A stretch of 64,000 bases of DNA from Anthoceros angustus (lineage: Eukaryota > Streptophyta > Anthocerotopsida > Anthocerotales > Anthocerotaceae): positions 1,116,001 through 1,180,000 of the forward strand of contig MU008173.1 of assembly GCA_010909165.1 (NCBI GenBank), in the 5' to 3' direction. The stretch's first letter is position 1, and every line of letters starts with the position of its first letter. Made by a program: the position numbers and the translations under genes. Under the pieces are notes generated by a model. The model saw only the letters and a program-made list of their open reading frames with translations, had not been told where the DNA came from and ran no database searches. This document shows positions 10,618 to 22,505 of this stretch, piece by piece.

Positions 10618-12493
10618 TTCCAATCAACGACCTGAGAGCACTAGGAGTGGTCCGTGACAAGAACTAAGCTTACCAATTTTCTCTCGCCGGAGAGCTACAA
10701 AACTGCATAACTGCAAGGTGAAGAAGCAAAATCTATTAGGTTGAGAGGCGGGGACACGAACCTAGCAACTAGTTGAGAAACAAGGTTAGTGATCAACCTG
10801 CTTAATGCGAGTCCCACATCTTTGCGAAGAGACCTGGTGCAGGTTCCTTCGAGGAAACAACGTGTTTCTAGTAACCATCCAGTTTACAAAACACAAACGC
10901 AGGAAACACCAGCATCACGCTGAGCTTAGAAAATTGGGGTCTCTCAGGCATGAGATGTCATAAAACAGCTCGTACGACCTGTTTCGCATGCTTTTGGTCA
11001 GACGGAACTCCGAGATTGTTATCATCCTTGGAGGCATGTCCAATTCCTCTCCCCTCCTGGCTTTTCCATACAGCGTCTCCTTTCACCTGACAGCCACATA
11101 AATCCTCTTTGAATTTTGCATCGTAAAAGATCTGGCCAGAATAAGGGCAACCAAAAGATGGTTTACCTTAATGCCAAGTACATAGGTGGAACTTGAAAGC
11201 TCTCTCCTAAGATTTTCTTTGCTGCTACTCCTAAGTCGAAGTCTTGTATGTGCTCCCATGGTAGCCTGTTGGTAACCTGGACAGCCAGACTGTTCGGAAC
11301 CATCAGAGCTCGGAATAATTGACTGGTACAGTTTGCAATCTTGAATCTCGTGGAATGGTCAGCAACTACCTTGATATCAGCAACTGCTGAGGGTGTCTGC
11401 TCTCGAGGAAGGTACCGCTGTTGGTTTTAGTCATGGCTTGAGGGTGTCAGACGCCGCATGATTCAGATTACCTCCCTTCACCCCACAAGCAATATTCTCA
11501 CGGTCGGCCCATACAACTGCAACAACCAGCTGCAAATCGATGCACACGGTGCCCATCCCTTACAACAATGTCCCTCTGTTCAAGCCTTGACATGATCTCC
11601 GTGGAACTGTGGCAGTCACTGCACATGAGTAGATTCTTCGTTACCACCAGAGGAGTCCCACTCGGAGTGTTCAAGAGACCAAACGCCAGAGCTAGCTTCT
11701 CAGCATGCCCGCACAGTAGATCTTCCTTTTCCTTCTCACACAGTGGCTTCAACACCAACTTTGTGTGAGGTACGTGGCCTCCTTCCTGCCTCAGACGCGC
11801 ATTCGTGCTCTCTACCTTAAGCACAATATCCTCTCCTTTCTCCCACCACAAATCTATGTACCTCCTTATTCACCTCAATGGTCGCCACTGCAGGTTTCTT
11901 GTTAGCTCCTGCTACCCTTCTCTGTGTTTCAATCCTGTCTACATCGGTCCACCTACCTGCATCTGCGTAGGCATTGGCCATGAGCACATAGGCGCGCCCT
12001 GGGGTCCAGCCTAACAATGCTTTCAAAACACCACATCGCCCTCTCTATATCCCCGTGACTTTTGCAGGCATTCAACAAAGTCAACCCACAACATCACTTT
12101 GGCCCTCATATGACAACATCTTCTCTGTCTAAATGGCCTGCACGCCCAAGAAGATCAATCATGCAATTGTAATGCTCAAGAGTAGGTTTGATGCCATGCT
12201 GTTCAGCCATGGAATCAAAGTGCTTGACCCTCGTGGACCAGTCCTCATGACTGCATGCTACTAAAAGGCAAGTAAAAGTAGCATCATTAGGCTGAATACC
12301 GGCAACTAACATCTCCTCAAAACAAGCTAGTGCCTTGTGACCTTCATCACAAGTACCATACCCAGATATCAGGGCGTCCATGTCATCCTTTGTGTTCATG
12401 CTGTCAAAAACCTGGCGTGCATCTTCCAGTTCACCACATTTTGCATACATGTCCACCAGGCAGGTGCCCACACTACGTCATCCAGCAGTCCTC
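10618..12493. repeat. Tandem duplication unit 2
   Basis: Second direct copy of the 8712-10617 unit, contiguous with the 5' half of the PPR gene at its right edge and so presumably the original. It differs from unit 1 mostly by short deletions, several at CTG/CAG (for example 11993-12002 against 10091-10106). Confidence 0.9.
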
Positions 12494-13822
12494 TTCCAAT
12501 CTGTGAGTGCAGCTGCCTGCCCTTCTGTAAGGCACCAGTGCTTGCACAGGCCTTCAGAAGGCAAGCAAAAGTAACATAGCCAAAATGAGGCCCGCCTCCT
12601 CCATTTGTCCATACACAACAAGTGCCTCATGCCCAAGCCCTTGCTGTGCATATCCAGCAATCAGGGCATTCCATGTTACCACATCCTTCATGGCCAGGCT
12701 GTCAAAAACCTGGCGTGCATCTTTCAGTTCACCAAATTTTGCATACCCAGCAACCAGCACCGTCCCTGTCACCACATCCTTCGTGGCCATGCTGTCAAAA
12801 ACCTGACGTGCATCTTTCAGTTCGCCACATTTAGCATACATATCCACCAGGCAGTTGCCAACAAACAAGTTAGTAGGAATGCCACTCTGGACCACATCGC
12901 GGTGCACTTTTCTGCCAGATTCCAGGTCGGCAGCAAATGCACAAGCCTGGAGGGCAGCTACAAAGACGTGACCATTCGCCTTCACTCCTGACCTACGCAT
13001 CTCATGGTAGAGTTGTATGGCCTCATTAGGTTTCCCGTGCTTAGCATGGGCAGAGATTATGGAAAACCACATGAAGACATCTGGTTTGCCCACCCTGGTG
13101 AACACATCCATGGCCTCCTGAAGACTACCTCCACAAGCATACATGCGCAAGATATGGTTCCCCAAGTATGCACTCGATTCGTACCCAAGTTTGGTAATGA
13201 GATCATGAACTCGTCGCCCCACAACCAAATCCTTCCTAGCTGTACACAGTTTTATCACGGTGTAAAACAGAGACTGAGAAATAGTCAAATCTGAGTGCGC
13301 CAGAGATTCCAGGGCTCCAACGGCCTCAGAAAGCTTCCCCTGCTGACATAACACGCTCACGGTTCCGACCGTTACGACACCCATTTCCGACCCTGCCCGC
13401 CTGCCAGGTTGAGGTTTATCCGGAGAGCTCGATTTGGAAGGAGATACGCCATGAGCCTTCTGCATGTCCAAGGAAACGAGCTGTTCATCAACCCAAGCTG
13501 GCTTGAACGTGTTTAACCACAGCACCTCACCGGACCCCTTACGCCAGAAGTCAGGCGAACGGGAGCTCTTCTTATCTCGTCTGTTGTCCCACCACATGGT
13601 AGGGTCCAGAAAAAATTGTTGCCACAAGTGCTCCTGCTCCTTCTCCTGCCGACGACCATCGGTGGAAAACCCGTCCCCCCCCACACATTCTCTCGGAAGT
13701 GGAAGAGCTGGGCTCCTTACACTGCTGCACCTGGAGGCTTTGTTTGCCAGGGGTTCACTTCCTAAAGTGGGGTGACCGGGAGCACCCAATCGGGAGCATA
13801 GGCGTCGCGCTGCCGAAGCCAT
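11498..13822 (-). CDS. PPR editing factor with N-terminal OSB-like PDF motif and C-terminal DYW:KP (GRP) deaminase; frame interrupted
   Basis: The minus-strand ATG at 13822 opens 422 codons. An Arg/Ser-rich, acid-poor N-terminus (likely organelle transit peptide) is followed at residues 66-119 by a motif with WWDNR (77-81), PDF (90-92), GEVLWL and PAWV. This matches the PDF motif of organellar ssDNA-binding OSB proteins. PLS-type PPR repeats follow from about residue 150 (LVDMYAKCGEL, VVTWNALI types). After small indels near 12560, 12500 and 12110 the frame resumes through the E domain, the KKPAVATIEVN box, the deaminase HAE...CSDCH zinc motif and the end CSCMGRP. KPAxA plus GRP defines the DYW:KP class linked to U-to-C RNA editing. 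As assembled the gene is not a single frame, but the breaks are few and short, so either recent decay or consensus error is possible. No introns seen. Confidence 0.8.
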
Positions 13823-14380
13823 GGCTGTGCAGCGAATGAGCTCAACCTACCGCGAAGACGAGCGGCGAATTCGTAGCCGGCGGGCCACATAGCGCTGGCT
13901 TCGTGCGCGAGGCCGATCACGGCTGCTCTCGCCACGGGAAGACATCTTGGAACTTGGTCGCCAAAGCCTTGGTTTTCTCAGGACCTCTCAGGATCACCGA
14001 CCGGAGCCAGTCATACATATCGTATCGAACTAAATATGATTATGCATAGGCTTGTAATTATCTATATTCTTAATTATAGATACGTAGGACCAATATAAAT
14101 AAATTATTTAATATATCTATCAGGTATTTGCATTTCATGTAGTTTAGAGGATCTTGAAAAACCTTATGATGATCAATTGCGGCAGAGCAGAGATCAATGC
14201 TGTGGGTATTTTTCTAAAATTAAAATAAATTCACTAAATGTTTTGTTCTCGAGTTACTTTATTTTGTTCTCAAGTTGAATCTTAGTGGTTGTTTATATAT
14301 GTATGATCCAATTGCTTCCGTCATTCATTTGAGATAAAGAGAGAGGGGTGAGACTTTTGATAGAATCTACCAATTGAGTC
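13823..14380. promoter_or_regulatory. Divergent intergenic region between PPR gene (-) and neprosin gene (+)
   Basis: This 558-bp region separates two divergent starts. GC content falls sharply at about 14025, from GC-rich sequence next to the PPR start to AT-rich sequence next to the neprosin gene. It must hold both promoters; several TATATA-like words occur near 14105-14120 and 14295-14305. The role is inferred from position. Confidence 0.4.
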
Positions 14381-16323
14381 ATGACATCATGGTTGGCACC
14401 ACTCGCATCTTCTTTTATCATACTATGCGTATTATCATTGTTTGTTTTTTTAAATAATCATCATGGAAACAAATTCAAGAGTTCGGTAAAACACGTTTTA
14501 TCTTCTGAGAATAGTCTCGGGGCCATGCATGTTATCAACCGACCATTTGTGAAGTCTTATACAGTAGGTTCATGTTGATTTTACTCTTGTTTTATATTAG
14601 TGTATTATTGTAGAGATTTATTTTTGAGAAGCATGAGGTTGATGGTGATAATGGGAGTCAATATTTTTTCCTTCTTGTTCTTCATTGACCATAATTTTAT
14701 AGCTTTCAGATGGGAGCATTATCGATTGTGTAAAATTTGAAGATCAGCTCAGTTTCCAAGATACTACTTTAAGGAAATATTATGAGGTTTGTATCATCTA
14801 TGCTTGTTACACAATCAATGCTTCGGTCTAGATATTTGTAGCTGTGGTTTAGAGCCATGTTCTAATACTTTCAATGTAATTCTTTATGCAGGAGTTTGGA
14901 CTAATGAATAGCACTTCATTGCTTTCCAAAGGTTTCAACAATAAAAATCCAAATATGACTATAAGTACCTTGTTTCAAAAGGAGGTTGGACATTGTCCCG
15001 AAGGAAGTGTTTCTATAGCTCGAGTGATAAATCCAAATCAAATTGACTTAGAGCGGGAGAGATCTTTTAAACGGGGGTCTTCTCGTTTCAACAAAGCTCA
15101 TACAACTTTTGATTCCATTAATTATAAGGATGATACAGTAGATCGTTGGGTTTGTATTCTAAACTGAGTATCTATATCATACATTATTGTTTCTCAAGTT
15201 TTAATGGCTAAAGAGAGTACGAATGCTTGAGATGAGGACACATTTATGGATGTGATGAATTTAACCAATATTTTGCAGAAATTTTATTTTTTAGAAATAA
15301 ATATTAGATTAACTTGTTATAAGTTTTTTACATTGCGCAGCATGCAACCGCAAGTGCCGATTTGGGATCTTTTGATTCAACCTTTTCAAAATGTAAGGGG
15401 ATAGCTTCAACAATGAATGTTTATCAACCACAGACCGTTAGATCTTATGATCTACATGATTTCTCACTAGGACAAATATGGGTCATGAACGACCATCAAT
15501 CAATTGAAGTTGGATGGCATGTAAGTAGGAACAAAATCTTGAGTTAATTATATAATAGTCAATGCATTTCTAAATCACAATAGGTGTTCTTTATAGGTTT
15601 ATCCATGGTTATACCGTGGTACGGGAAATGAAGAGAAACCACACTTTTTCACGTTTTGGACGGTAATTAGTTTGTTTCATATCTTCAACAAAAATTTTGA
15701 GTTTTGAATTGTAATTTTTTTTATTCTCATATTTTGAAATGTGTTGATGACAGTCAAATGACTATGAAAATGGATGTTATAATTTCCATTGTCCAGGGTT
15801 TATTCGTGTGGATGAGAGCACAATAATACCAGGTTATCCATTCCAAGCCGAAGATAGCAACGGTTCAAGCCAATTCAGAGTTTCCATAGAATTGGGTGAC
15901 TCGGGAGATTGGACCTTATTTGTAAACGGCCTTAGGGTTGGAATTTGGCCAAAAGTTCTATTTGGAGAGAGTGGAGCATTGTCAGAATTCGCTAATTTTT
16001 TGTCATTTGGAGGAGAAGTTATTCGTGATAGGAATGCTATACAAGACAAGTCAATGACTATGGGAAATGGGGAATTCGGCTCAAAGATCCAAAATTTTAA
16101 TGGAGCATATCTTAAAGACTTGACTATGATACCGGAGGATATGGATGGAAGCACATTTAAGGTTTATTTAAACCACCTTACCTTCGATGGACCAGATGCT
16201 ACTGACGAACCACAAGATCCTATCATATTCGATGCTACCTACTACAATGGAAATGATATGGATGTTGATGAAACATGGATGACTTACGGTGGTCCAGGTG
16301 AGGGGCCACCAATTTCTCCTTAA
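14381..16323 (+). CDS. Neprosin-domain protein (putative glutamic peptidase), 6 exons
   Basis: Exons 14381-14563, 14703-14786, 14892-15149, 15341-15520, 15597-15662 and 15754-16323 join to 1341 nt (446 aa) in one frame with GT-AG introns. An N-terminal hydrophobic segment (residues about 9-24) suggests secretion or signal-anchor targeting. Residues about 62-90 (DGSIIDCV) match the neprosin activation domain. The HATAS...FSLGQIWV...SIEVGWHVYPWLYRG...FFTFWT...GCYNFHCPGFI...FGGEV series matches the neprosin (DUF239) domain. The two acidic residues aligned with the catalytic Glu pair are Glu231 (SIEVGW) and Glu345 (GGEV), so activity is plausible. The gene is strongly AT-rich compared with most neighbours. 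A copy of its last 160 codons' tail lies at 23827-24190. Confidence 0.88.
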
Positions 16324-17246
16324 TTTATGTGAGAGCTATCATAGGAGTAGATGTGCTGCCAACTAAACCTCACCTAGTATGTAGCTTAGAATAATTGAGT
16401 AATATTCATTTTAAATGAAGATATTAGGAGTTTGTTTATTTGTCAAAGATAATTATTGTCCCGAGTTTTAACAGTGAATGTAGGACAATAGACTTCTTAT
16501 ATTAGTGTCGCGCGTCAAGAGTACTGAGATCATTCTTGCTTTAATTTGGAGGTATCCAATTTACTCTCGTTTAACTGGAAGATGTATCAACAAAATATAA
16601 AATACTAGCTGTTTCGGGATGTTCTTCAGATATCCCACAAAAAAACACATGTGAAGTTACGCTTGTGCCATTTTACTGGCTTCGTCTTGGTTCTAGCTTC
16701 CCTGCTCTAGATCTCGACTTCACTTTTGTTATGCTACAATTAACCCTCATATGTGTCATGCTGAATTCAAACTTTGTTGGCCCTCTCCCTCAATATGAGT
16801 ATATGATTACATTCTTAGCGCTTATTTAATGCTTTTCCTTGAGCGCTTCCTCCCCGTTGTACGCATCAAGGCTACTCGTCATCATCCACTCTTTATGGTG
16901 GAAAACTATCATGTACTCTTGGGTCTCTTCTCAAAATGATCTCAACTTCACTTTTGTTGTGCTACAATTAACCCTCATATGTGTCATGCTGAATTCAAAC
17001 TTTGTTGGCCCTCTCCCTCAATATGAGTATATGATTACATTCTTAGCGCTTATTTAATGCTTTTCCTTGAGCGCTTCCTCCCCGTTGTACGCATCAAGGC
17101 TACTCGTCATCATCCACTCTTTATGGTGGAAAACTATCATGTACTCTTGGGTCTCTTCTCAAAATGATGTCCTTTACTGATCTAGCTATGTTCTATAAAC
17201 ACTCTAGTGACTTGTTTTGATACAAACATCACACAAATGCACAGGA
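16324..17246. other. Neprosin 3' flank
   Basis: AT-rich 3' flank of the neprosin gene, with a 228-bp tandem repeat listed separately. No gene seen. Confidence 0.4.
16710..17165. repeat. 228-bp tandem duplication
   Basis: The unit beginning GATCTCGACTTCACTTTTG at 16710 recurs at 16938 (GATCTCAACTTCACTTTTG). The two copies run to about 17165 almost without differences. No coding function seen. Confidence 0.92.
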
Positions 17247-18817
17247 CTGCAATATATTTAACATGATTCAATTACTTAGTTCACGCTTTAATTTTATGCT
17301 CAATTTTCAAAACCAGGAGATCTGCGAGCTGCAAGATCTACGCACACAACTTGACGCTCCAAGCGCACGAATTATCAAACGAATGCCAAGGCAACTATTT
17401 AGCATGTTCTCAACTGCTTCTAAACGTCCACATTAGCCCATAAGCTCTGTGTGAATCGTCCTCAATGTTTAGCTTCTAAATAATTGCTCATTGATAAATT
17501 GTTTTTCTTCCAAAATTTTAGCCTCCTGCGCCAATTGTCTGGTCTCGCTGCATAGAGCTTTATCTTTATTTCACACTTAGCATTAATCCTGCATCTTGAT
17601 CACTCTCCTAACAAGATAAGCCACCTTTTATAAAGCCTCTCAATCTGTCAGGCTTATTCTAATAACATTAGACATGACTTGTCAATGAATCCTCAAGTCA
17701 TGACATATGCCTCATTTGGCATGTACTGACCATGAGGATATTTGACATCAATACATATAATTTGTGCATCCCAACTACCAATTCAGATGTTGGTCATTTG
17801 AGCTTAAACATTTTGCCACTTTTGACCAGCATCCACAAATTAGATCACTTTCGACTACATCCACAAACTAGGTCATGCATTTTCTCCGTTTGTACCCGCA
17901 GACATCTTTTAAGAGGTTAAGTTAAACCTACAAGATTCATGTCTTCGTCTCATGCCTAGAATCGTGAGCACACCTACATAACGTTAGAGGATGTCATGGA
18001 TGTAATGCGTGGACAAATGTTGAGTATGTGCATAACACAAAACTCTTACAATCTTCTTTATATGATATATCAATTACTTAGAGTTTTGTACTAATTTTCA
18101 TCTGAGATGGGATTACTTGGATATCTTAGGCAATTGGTTTTTAAGATGTTGATAGATGCAATATTTTCTCGGTACCAAAGGATTGCACAAAAGCAAATTA
18201 TGATCATCTAAGTGCTTGGAATTGTTTCCAACTACTCTACTTCTCCAACACTTGGAATTAAAAGGAACGAATTGCAGGACACTTGCTGGAAGAAAATCCA
18301 AGTGTGTGTACATATTGGACATGGTGGAGCACTGGAGAGGAGAACCAAGATGCTTGAAGTACTGGCGTCTCATAAGCAGGACCAGATACATCACAAAACG
18401 CCGTCCGCACAGGACCTGAGCAAATGCAGTGAATGTGCAAGGCGAGTCCAGGTGCAGTCCTGTAATTGCAAGTTTGCAGAGTCCGTGGTTTCCTGGATAA
18501 CAAGACGATAAAAACGCCGTTCTCGGGTTGCTGTGGGTGCGCCACGACAGGCGCCAAGTGGAATTCCCAATCGCAACATCATTTTTCTACTCGAATCCCT
18601 GTCAACATTTTGCTTCCTCCGGTTCCAGGAGCCGAAGGAAGCTGCCAGTCAGCCTTCCGCGCACTTTCCGATTTCTCGAAATGCGTAGCCTACTCTTCGG
18701 CGTCCCTCTCCCCAGCCCATTTAAACGCCCCTGGCAAAGCTTGCACGCATCCAAATCTCTATCGAGCACCTTGAGCGGCATTAGCGATCCCCGAGTACAT
18801 TCGACATTCCTGCTGCT
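17247..18817. repeat. Reductase upstream block (P-block), copy 1
   Basis: About 1.57 kb upstream of the first reductase copy. Full or partial copies stand at 25205-26741, 26800-28216, 28450-29320 and 29879-30078. Its distal part is AT-rich; its last 500 bases (from about 18330) also resemble the promoter of the intact reductase at 39380-39918. Open frames within it (for example around 18212-18511) recur in each copy but match no protein family, and I take them as non-coding. A TTTAAA at 18720-18725, about 95 bases before the ATG, is the best TATA candidate. Confidence 0.85.
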
Positions 18818-20164
18818 ATGGGGCACGACAGAATTCTGGTGGTGGGAGGTACAGGTTACATTGGCAAGCACATTGTCAAGGCTAGCACCAAGCTCGGCCA
18901 CCCCACGTTCGTGCTCATCCGGCCCAGCGCGGAGTCTGACCCCAAGAAGGCCGACCTGCTTCACTCGCTCAAGGAGGCGGGGGCCACTTTTGTGCATGTA
19001 TGTGTGGAGGCCAAGTGCCAACCTCCTTGTCCCGCAAGACTGGGTTGGGGGCTGCTGTCTCACGTGCTGAGCTCGTGCTGGGTGTGGGTGCAGGGAGACC
19101 TGAACGACCACAAGAGCTTGGTTGAGGCTTTGGGGAAGGTGGATGTTGTCATTTCCGCTGTGGGGGGAACGCAGCTCAAGGATCAAATCAAGCTGGTTGA
19201 GGCCATCAAGCACGTGGGCCACATCAAGGTACGTGAGAGCCTGAGGGTGGCAAGAATGCCTCTTCCGAATCTGCATTCGGTGGCTGATGGGCTGCGGGCA
19301 ATGTGGTCTTCTGTGGTGTGCGTGTTGCTGCGGCAGAGGTTCGTTCCCTCCGAGTTCGGCAACGACGCCCGGAAGTCGCACGTTCTGCCTCCCGTTGAGT
19401 TTCTCTTCTCAGGCAAGACCTACATTCAGGACGAGGTGAAGGCGGCAGGCATTCCCTACACCTTGGTGGCCAACAACAGCTTTGCAGGCTACTTCGTGGC
19501 AGGGCTGTCGCAGGAGGGTTTGCTTTCACCTCCCAAAGACAAGGCCGTCATCTACGGACACGCTAAGGTGCGCAGCAAGGCTTCCCTTGTCAACTTTGCA
19601 CGTCCTGATCTGTTTCAAAGCAGTGGAATATTGTGCAGGCCTGGTGACGGAATTCATGTATGTTTGCTTTCAGCATACTTGGTGGACGAGGACGACATCA
19701 GGACATACACAGTGAAAGCTGCAGTGGACCCCTGAGCTGAAAACAAGACGCTCTACATAAGACCTGCACATAACCTGTACAGCCACAAGGAGCTTGTGGA
19801 GCTGTGGGAGAAGAAGTCCGGTCACCATCTTCACAAGATTCAACTCGAGGAAGATGATGTGCTCAAGTTGGTTGAAGGTAACCTTGCCTGCCGCCCTCCT
19901 GCACTGCAGCAGCGTTGCTTCAGCTGTTCAGTCAGAAGCACGTCATTGGCTCTGTGAAGCTAACGTTTGGCTGTGCTGTGCTATACAATGGCATGCAGAA
20001 ACCCCTCTCCGAACAACATTCTGCTTGCCATTATTTACAGCGTCTACGTCAAGGGAGATCAGAGCAACTTCGAGGTGCCCCCTCATGAGGTGGAGGCCAC
20101 ACATCTCTACCCAGAGGTGCACTACCGCACAGTCGACCAGTATCTCGACCAGTTCCTCCACTGA
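18818..20164 (+). pseudogene. PCBER/isoflavone-reductase-like gene copy 1, nearly complete but broken
   Basis: It has all five exon equivalents of the intact copy at 39919-41250: 18818-18997, 19094-19228, 19337-19567, about 19674-19876 and about 20000-20164. The [14 protein letters not shown] motif, PSEFGND and SGK are retained. Three lesions break it. One A is missing at the end of exon 3 (GCTAAG against GCTAAAG), shifting the frame across the splice. TGA replaces CGA (Arg) in exon 4 (VDP-stop-AEN, near 19733). One C is missing near the start of exon 5 (CTCTCCGAAC against CTCTCCCGAAC). The single-base losses might be sequencing error; the CGA-to-TGA change looks like real decay by 5-methylcytosine deamination. 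Confidence 0.85.
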
Positions 20165-22505
20165 GACAGAAGGCTGGTGAGCAGAGGCGTGAAAACTCTG
20201 TCCCAGTGCCTTTCCAAAGAAGAGCCTGCAAACTGTTCTCAGTGAGCGTACAAAGCCGAACAAGGAAACTAGGCGATTGTTAGATAGCAAAGTGCGAACT
20301 CTTGCAGAGCTTTGTTACCGCTTTTCCTAAGTGTATTCGCTTTATTCTCCTTCACTTATACTAGAAGGAAGAAGCGAGGTAGGTTTTTTTCGCTTATTAT
20401 GCACTAAACTTCTAACCGTCTGTTTGTAAATATCTTTCACCTATGTAACAATTTTTGTTTTGTTATAATATCTCTTAAACAAAGACCAGGTATATCTCTA
20501 TGACATAAGATGAGGATTGAAGACTGACCAATAATTGTTGTTCAAACACTCCTTCACAAATTTTCAATTTCATCTCAACCAATTTAGACACAATAGCGCA
20601 ATTTGGTTGAAAACTTGTTTTGTGACAGTCATGTAATGCGTAGGACATTCTACATATTCTTTGTAAATAATTTTATAAACAATCATGTAAATGCCTTGGA
20701 CAGACGACATATTCTAGAATTCATTCATCGCTGCTATATGACCTTTTAAATTTTGGTATTCTTACTTTGCTTCATTACAACCTTTCAATAAGTGGCTCTC
20801 CCTAAATATAAAGCATCACTTCATCTTCTCGTGCTGGGTGAAAGTGTCTGCATGAGGTGATTAAATTGCTCTTCCCCTTTTTCTTTTTGCAAGCTTACTG
20901 GAGCGGAAATATGAAACTCTAACTTCAAATTGTGAGTACATGTACCTAATGTTAGAGAATTTCATGTGACAAACGTTCATGATGTATACAATTACAAGAC
21001 TAGTATGATCTTTTTTATATAATCTATCATTTTTTATATAAGGTGCATTTCAAGAGTTTTTGTTTTGTGTCCAAAAGATCAAACTAAATCGTAAAAGTCT
21101 TGAGAAGATTACAAAAGTCAGAACTTGAAGTTCCATAAAATCAGCGAGAGAGTTTAGCGAGGATGATATACGTGACAGTTCCCCGCCCTCTAAAATTTGT
21201 TGGCCTCTGCGTATGAGCTCGGGGCCTTACGAAAGTGTCTAACCTAACTTGTCTTATCACTTCTCTCATAGTGCCGAGACAAGACCCCGATGTTGCATAG
21301 GCCTTGTGCGGCATCAAGCTGAAAAGGAGAACCTCGGTGGGGATAAGCGCCTATGTCATATCATAGCGGTGCCTCACCGCGTGTAGCAAAACCAACCCAT
21401 CTACAAGAGGGATTGCTTCAAGAGGGCCAAGGCAAAACCCCGACTGAGCAGAGGACAAGCGCGCCTATGTCATATCATAGCCGACGCGTCACACAGCAAA
21501 ACCAACCCATCTACAAGAGGATTGCTTCAAGAGGGCCAAGGCAAAACCGATCAATGAAGCGGTGACTCATTATAACCGCCAACCTCACAAGGCAGGCATT
21601 CATCCTAGGACTTATGGTATGGGTGATGTTTTCAGAGGATGCGATCGGTTGGATTACTTGAGGTGTCATTAGATGAGATTAATCTTTTGCTGTGGAGTGC
21701 CATTTTACCGCAAGATGGCTTTAGGCGACTCGGTGCATGTGGTTTGCAAGCTTGTTGGAGCGCTCAACCACGCCCATTCATCCGACATGGCGCCATGTTT
21801 CCATTCTTGTAGCATAGCATCTTGATGAGTATGTTTGGTGACACACTTGTAAATGCGAGAGGGCTAAAATTAAAGTACTTGACCTTCAATACTCCACAAT
21901 CATTGTTGTTGGACGAGGTCGGCGCCGTCCTTCACAAGATTCTCCACCACTCTCCTACATAATCGGCAGAGCGGGTTACTAGACCATCAGAGGACGTCAA
22001 TCAACTACCCCATGCATCGTCCATGAGGTCATGCATCGCCATTGAAATGGATGAAGCGGCCCCATACAAACACCTCAATGAGATCCCAGTAAACGCGTTC
22101 ATCCTTTCCTACACCTTCAAAGGCACTTGAGGAGCAACTACATACCCTTTGCCAACAATATCTCATGAATTTGGAACTCCCTAGTTTCTTGAAGATGTTG
22201 GTAAATATCAAAATATATAATCATCCATCTGATTGAATGATTAACTATGCATAGTGATTGAAACGTGATTCTACTACCATAGATACTCTACCACACGTAT
22301 AAATCGGGATTGCAAGAGTTGCGGGGTAACCAAGTGAATCGCCATGTGGTACCAATTGGTACCACATCATTTAAAGACCATTTGTAATGAGTCCTAACCT
22401 AATTTGTAAAATGAGGTATTTTGTTGTCTTGGAAAGTGTAGTATTTTGTTGGTGATACAAAGTGTGATACTAGACCATGGTTGCACCCGTAAAAAATAAA
22501 AATAT
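20165..22505. repeat. Reductase 3' flank block, copy 1 (no gene)
   Basis: AT-rich DNA after the first reductase copy, running up to the kinase pseudogene. It is repeated wholly at 34457-36878 and partly at 31413-32090 and 33162-34466. Within it, around 21340-21560, a 90-110 base motif (CTATGTCATATCATAGC...CCAACCCATCTACAAGAGG) occurs twice in tandem. Compared with 34-36 kb, this copy lacks many 1-4 base pieces, mostly at CAG or CTG. No gene recognised. Confidence 0.8.

Noticed and set aside
14381-16323. Giant-virus or other foreign origin for the AT-rich neprosin and kinase genes
   Set aside because: The neprosin gene has six exons with plant-type introns and a plant family; for the kinase, composition alone is not enough evidence.
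18212-18557. Frames conserved in every upstream block (for example 18212-18511 and 18258-18557), which could suggest a small repeated gene
   Set aside because: They recur because the DNA is duplicated; both strands are open, frames change between copies, and they lie in the reductase promoter.
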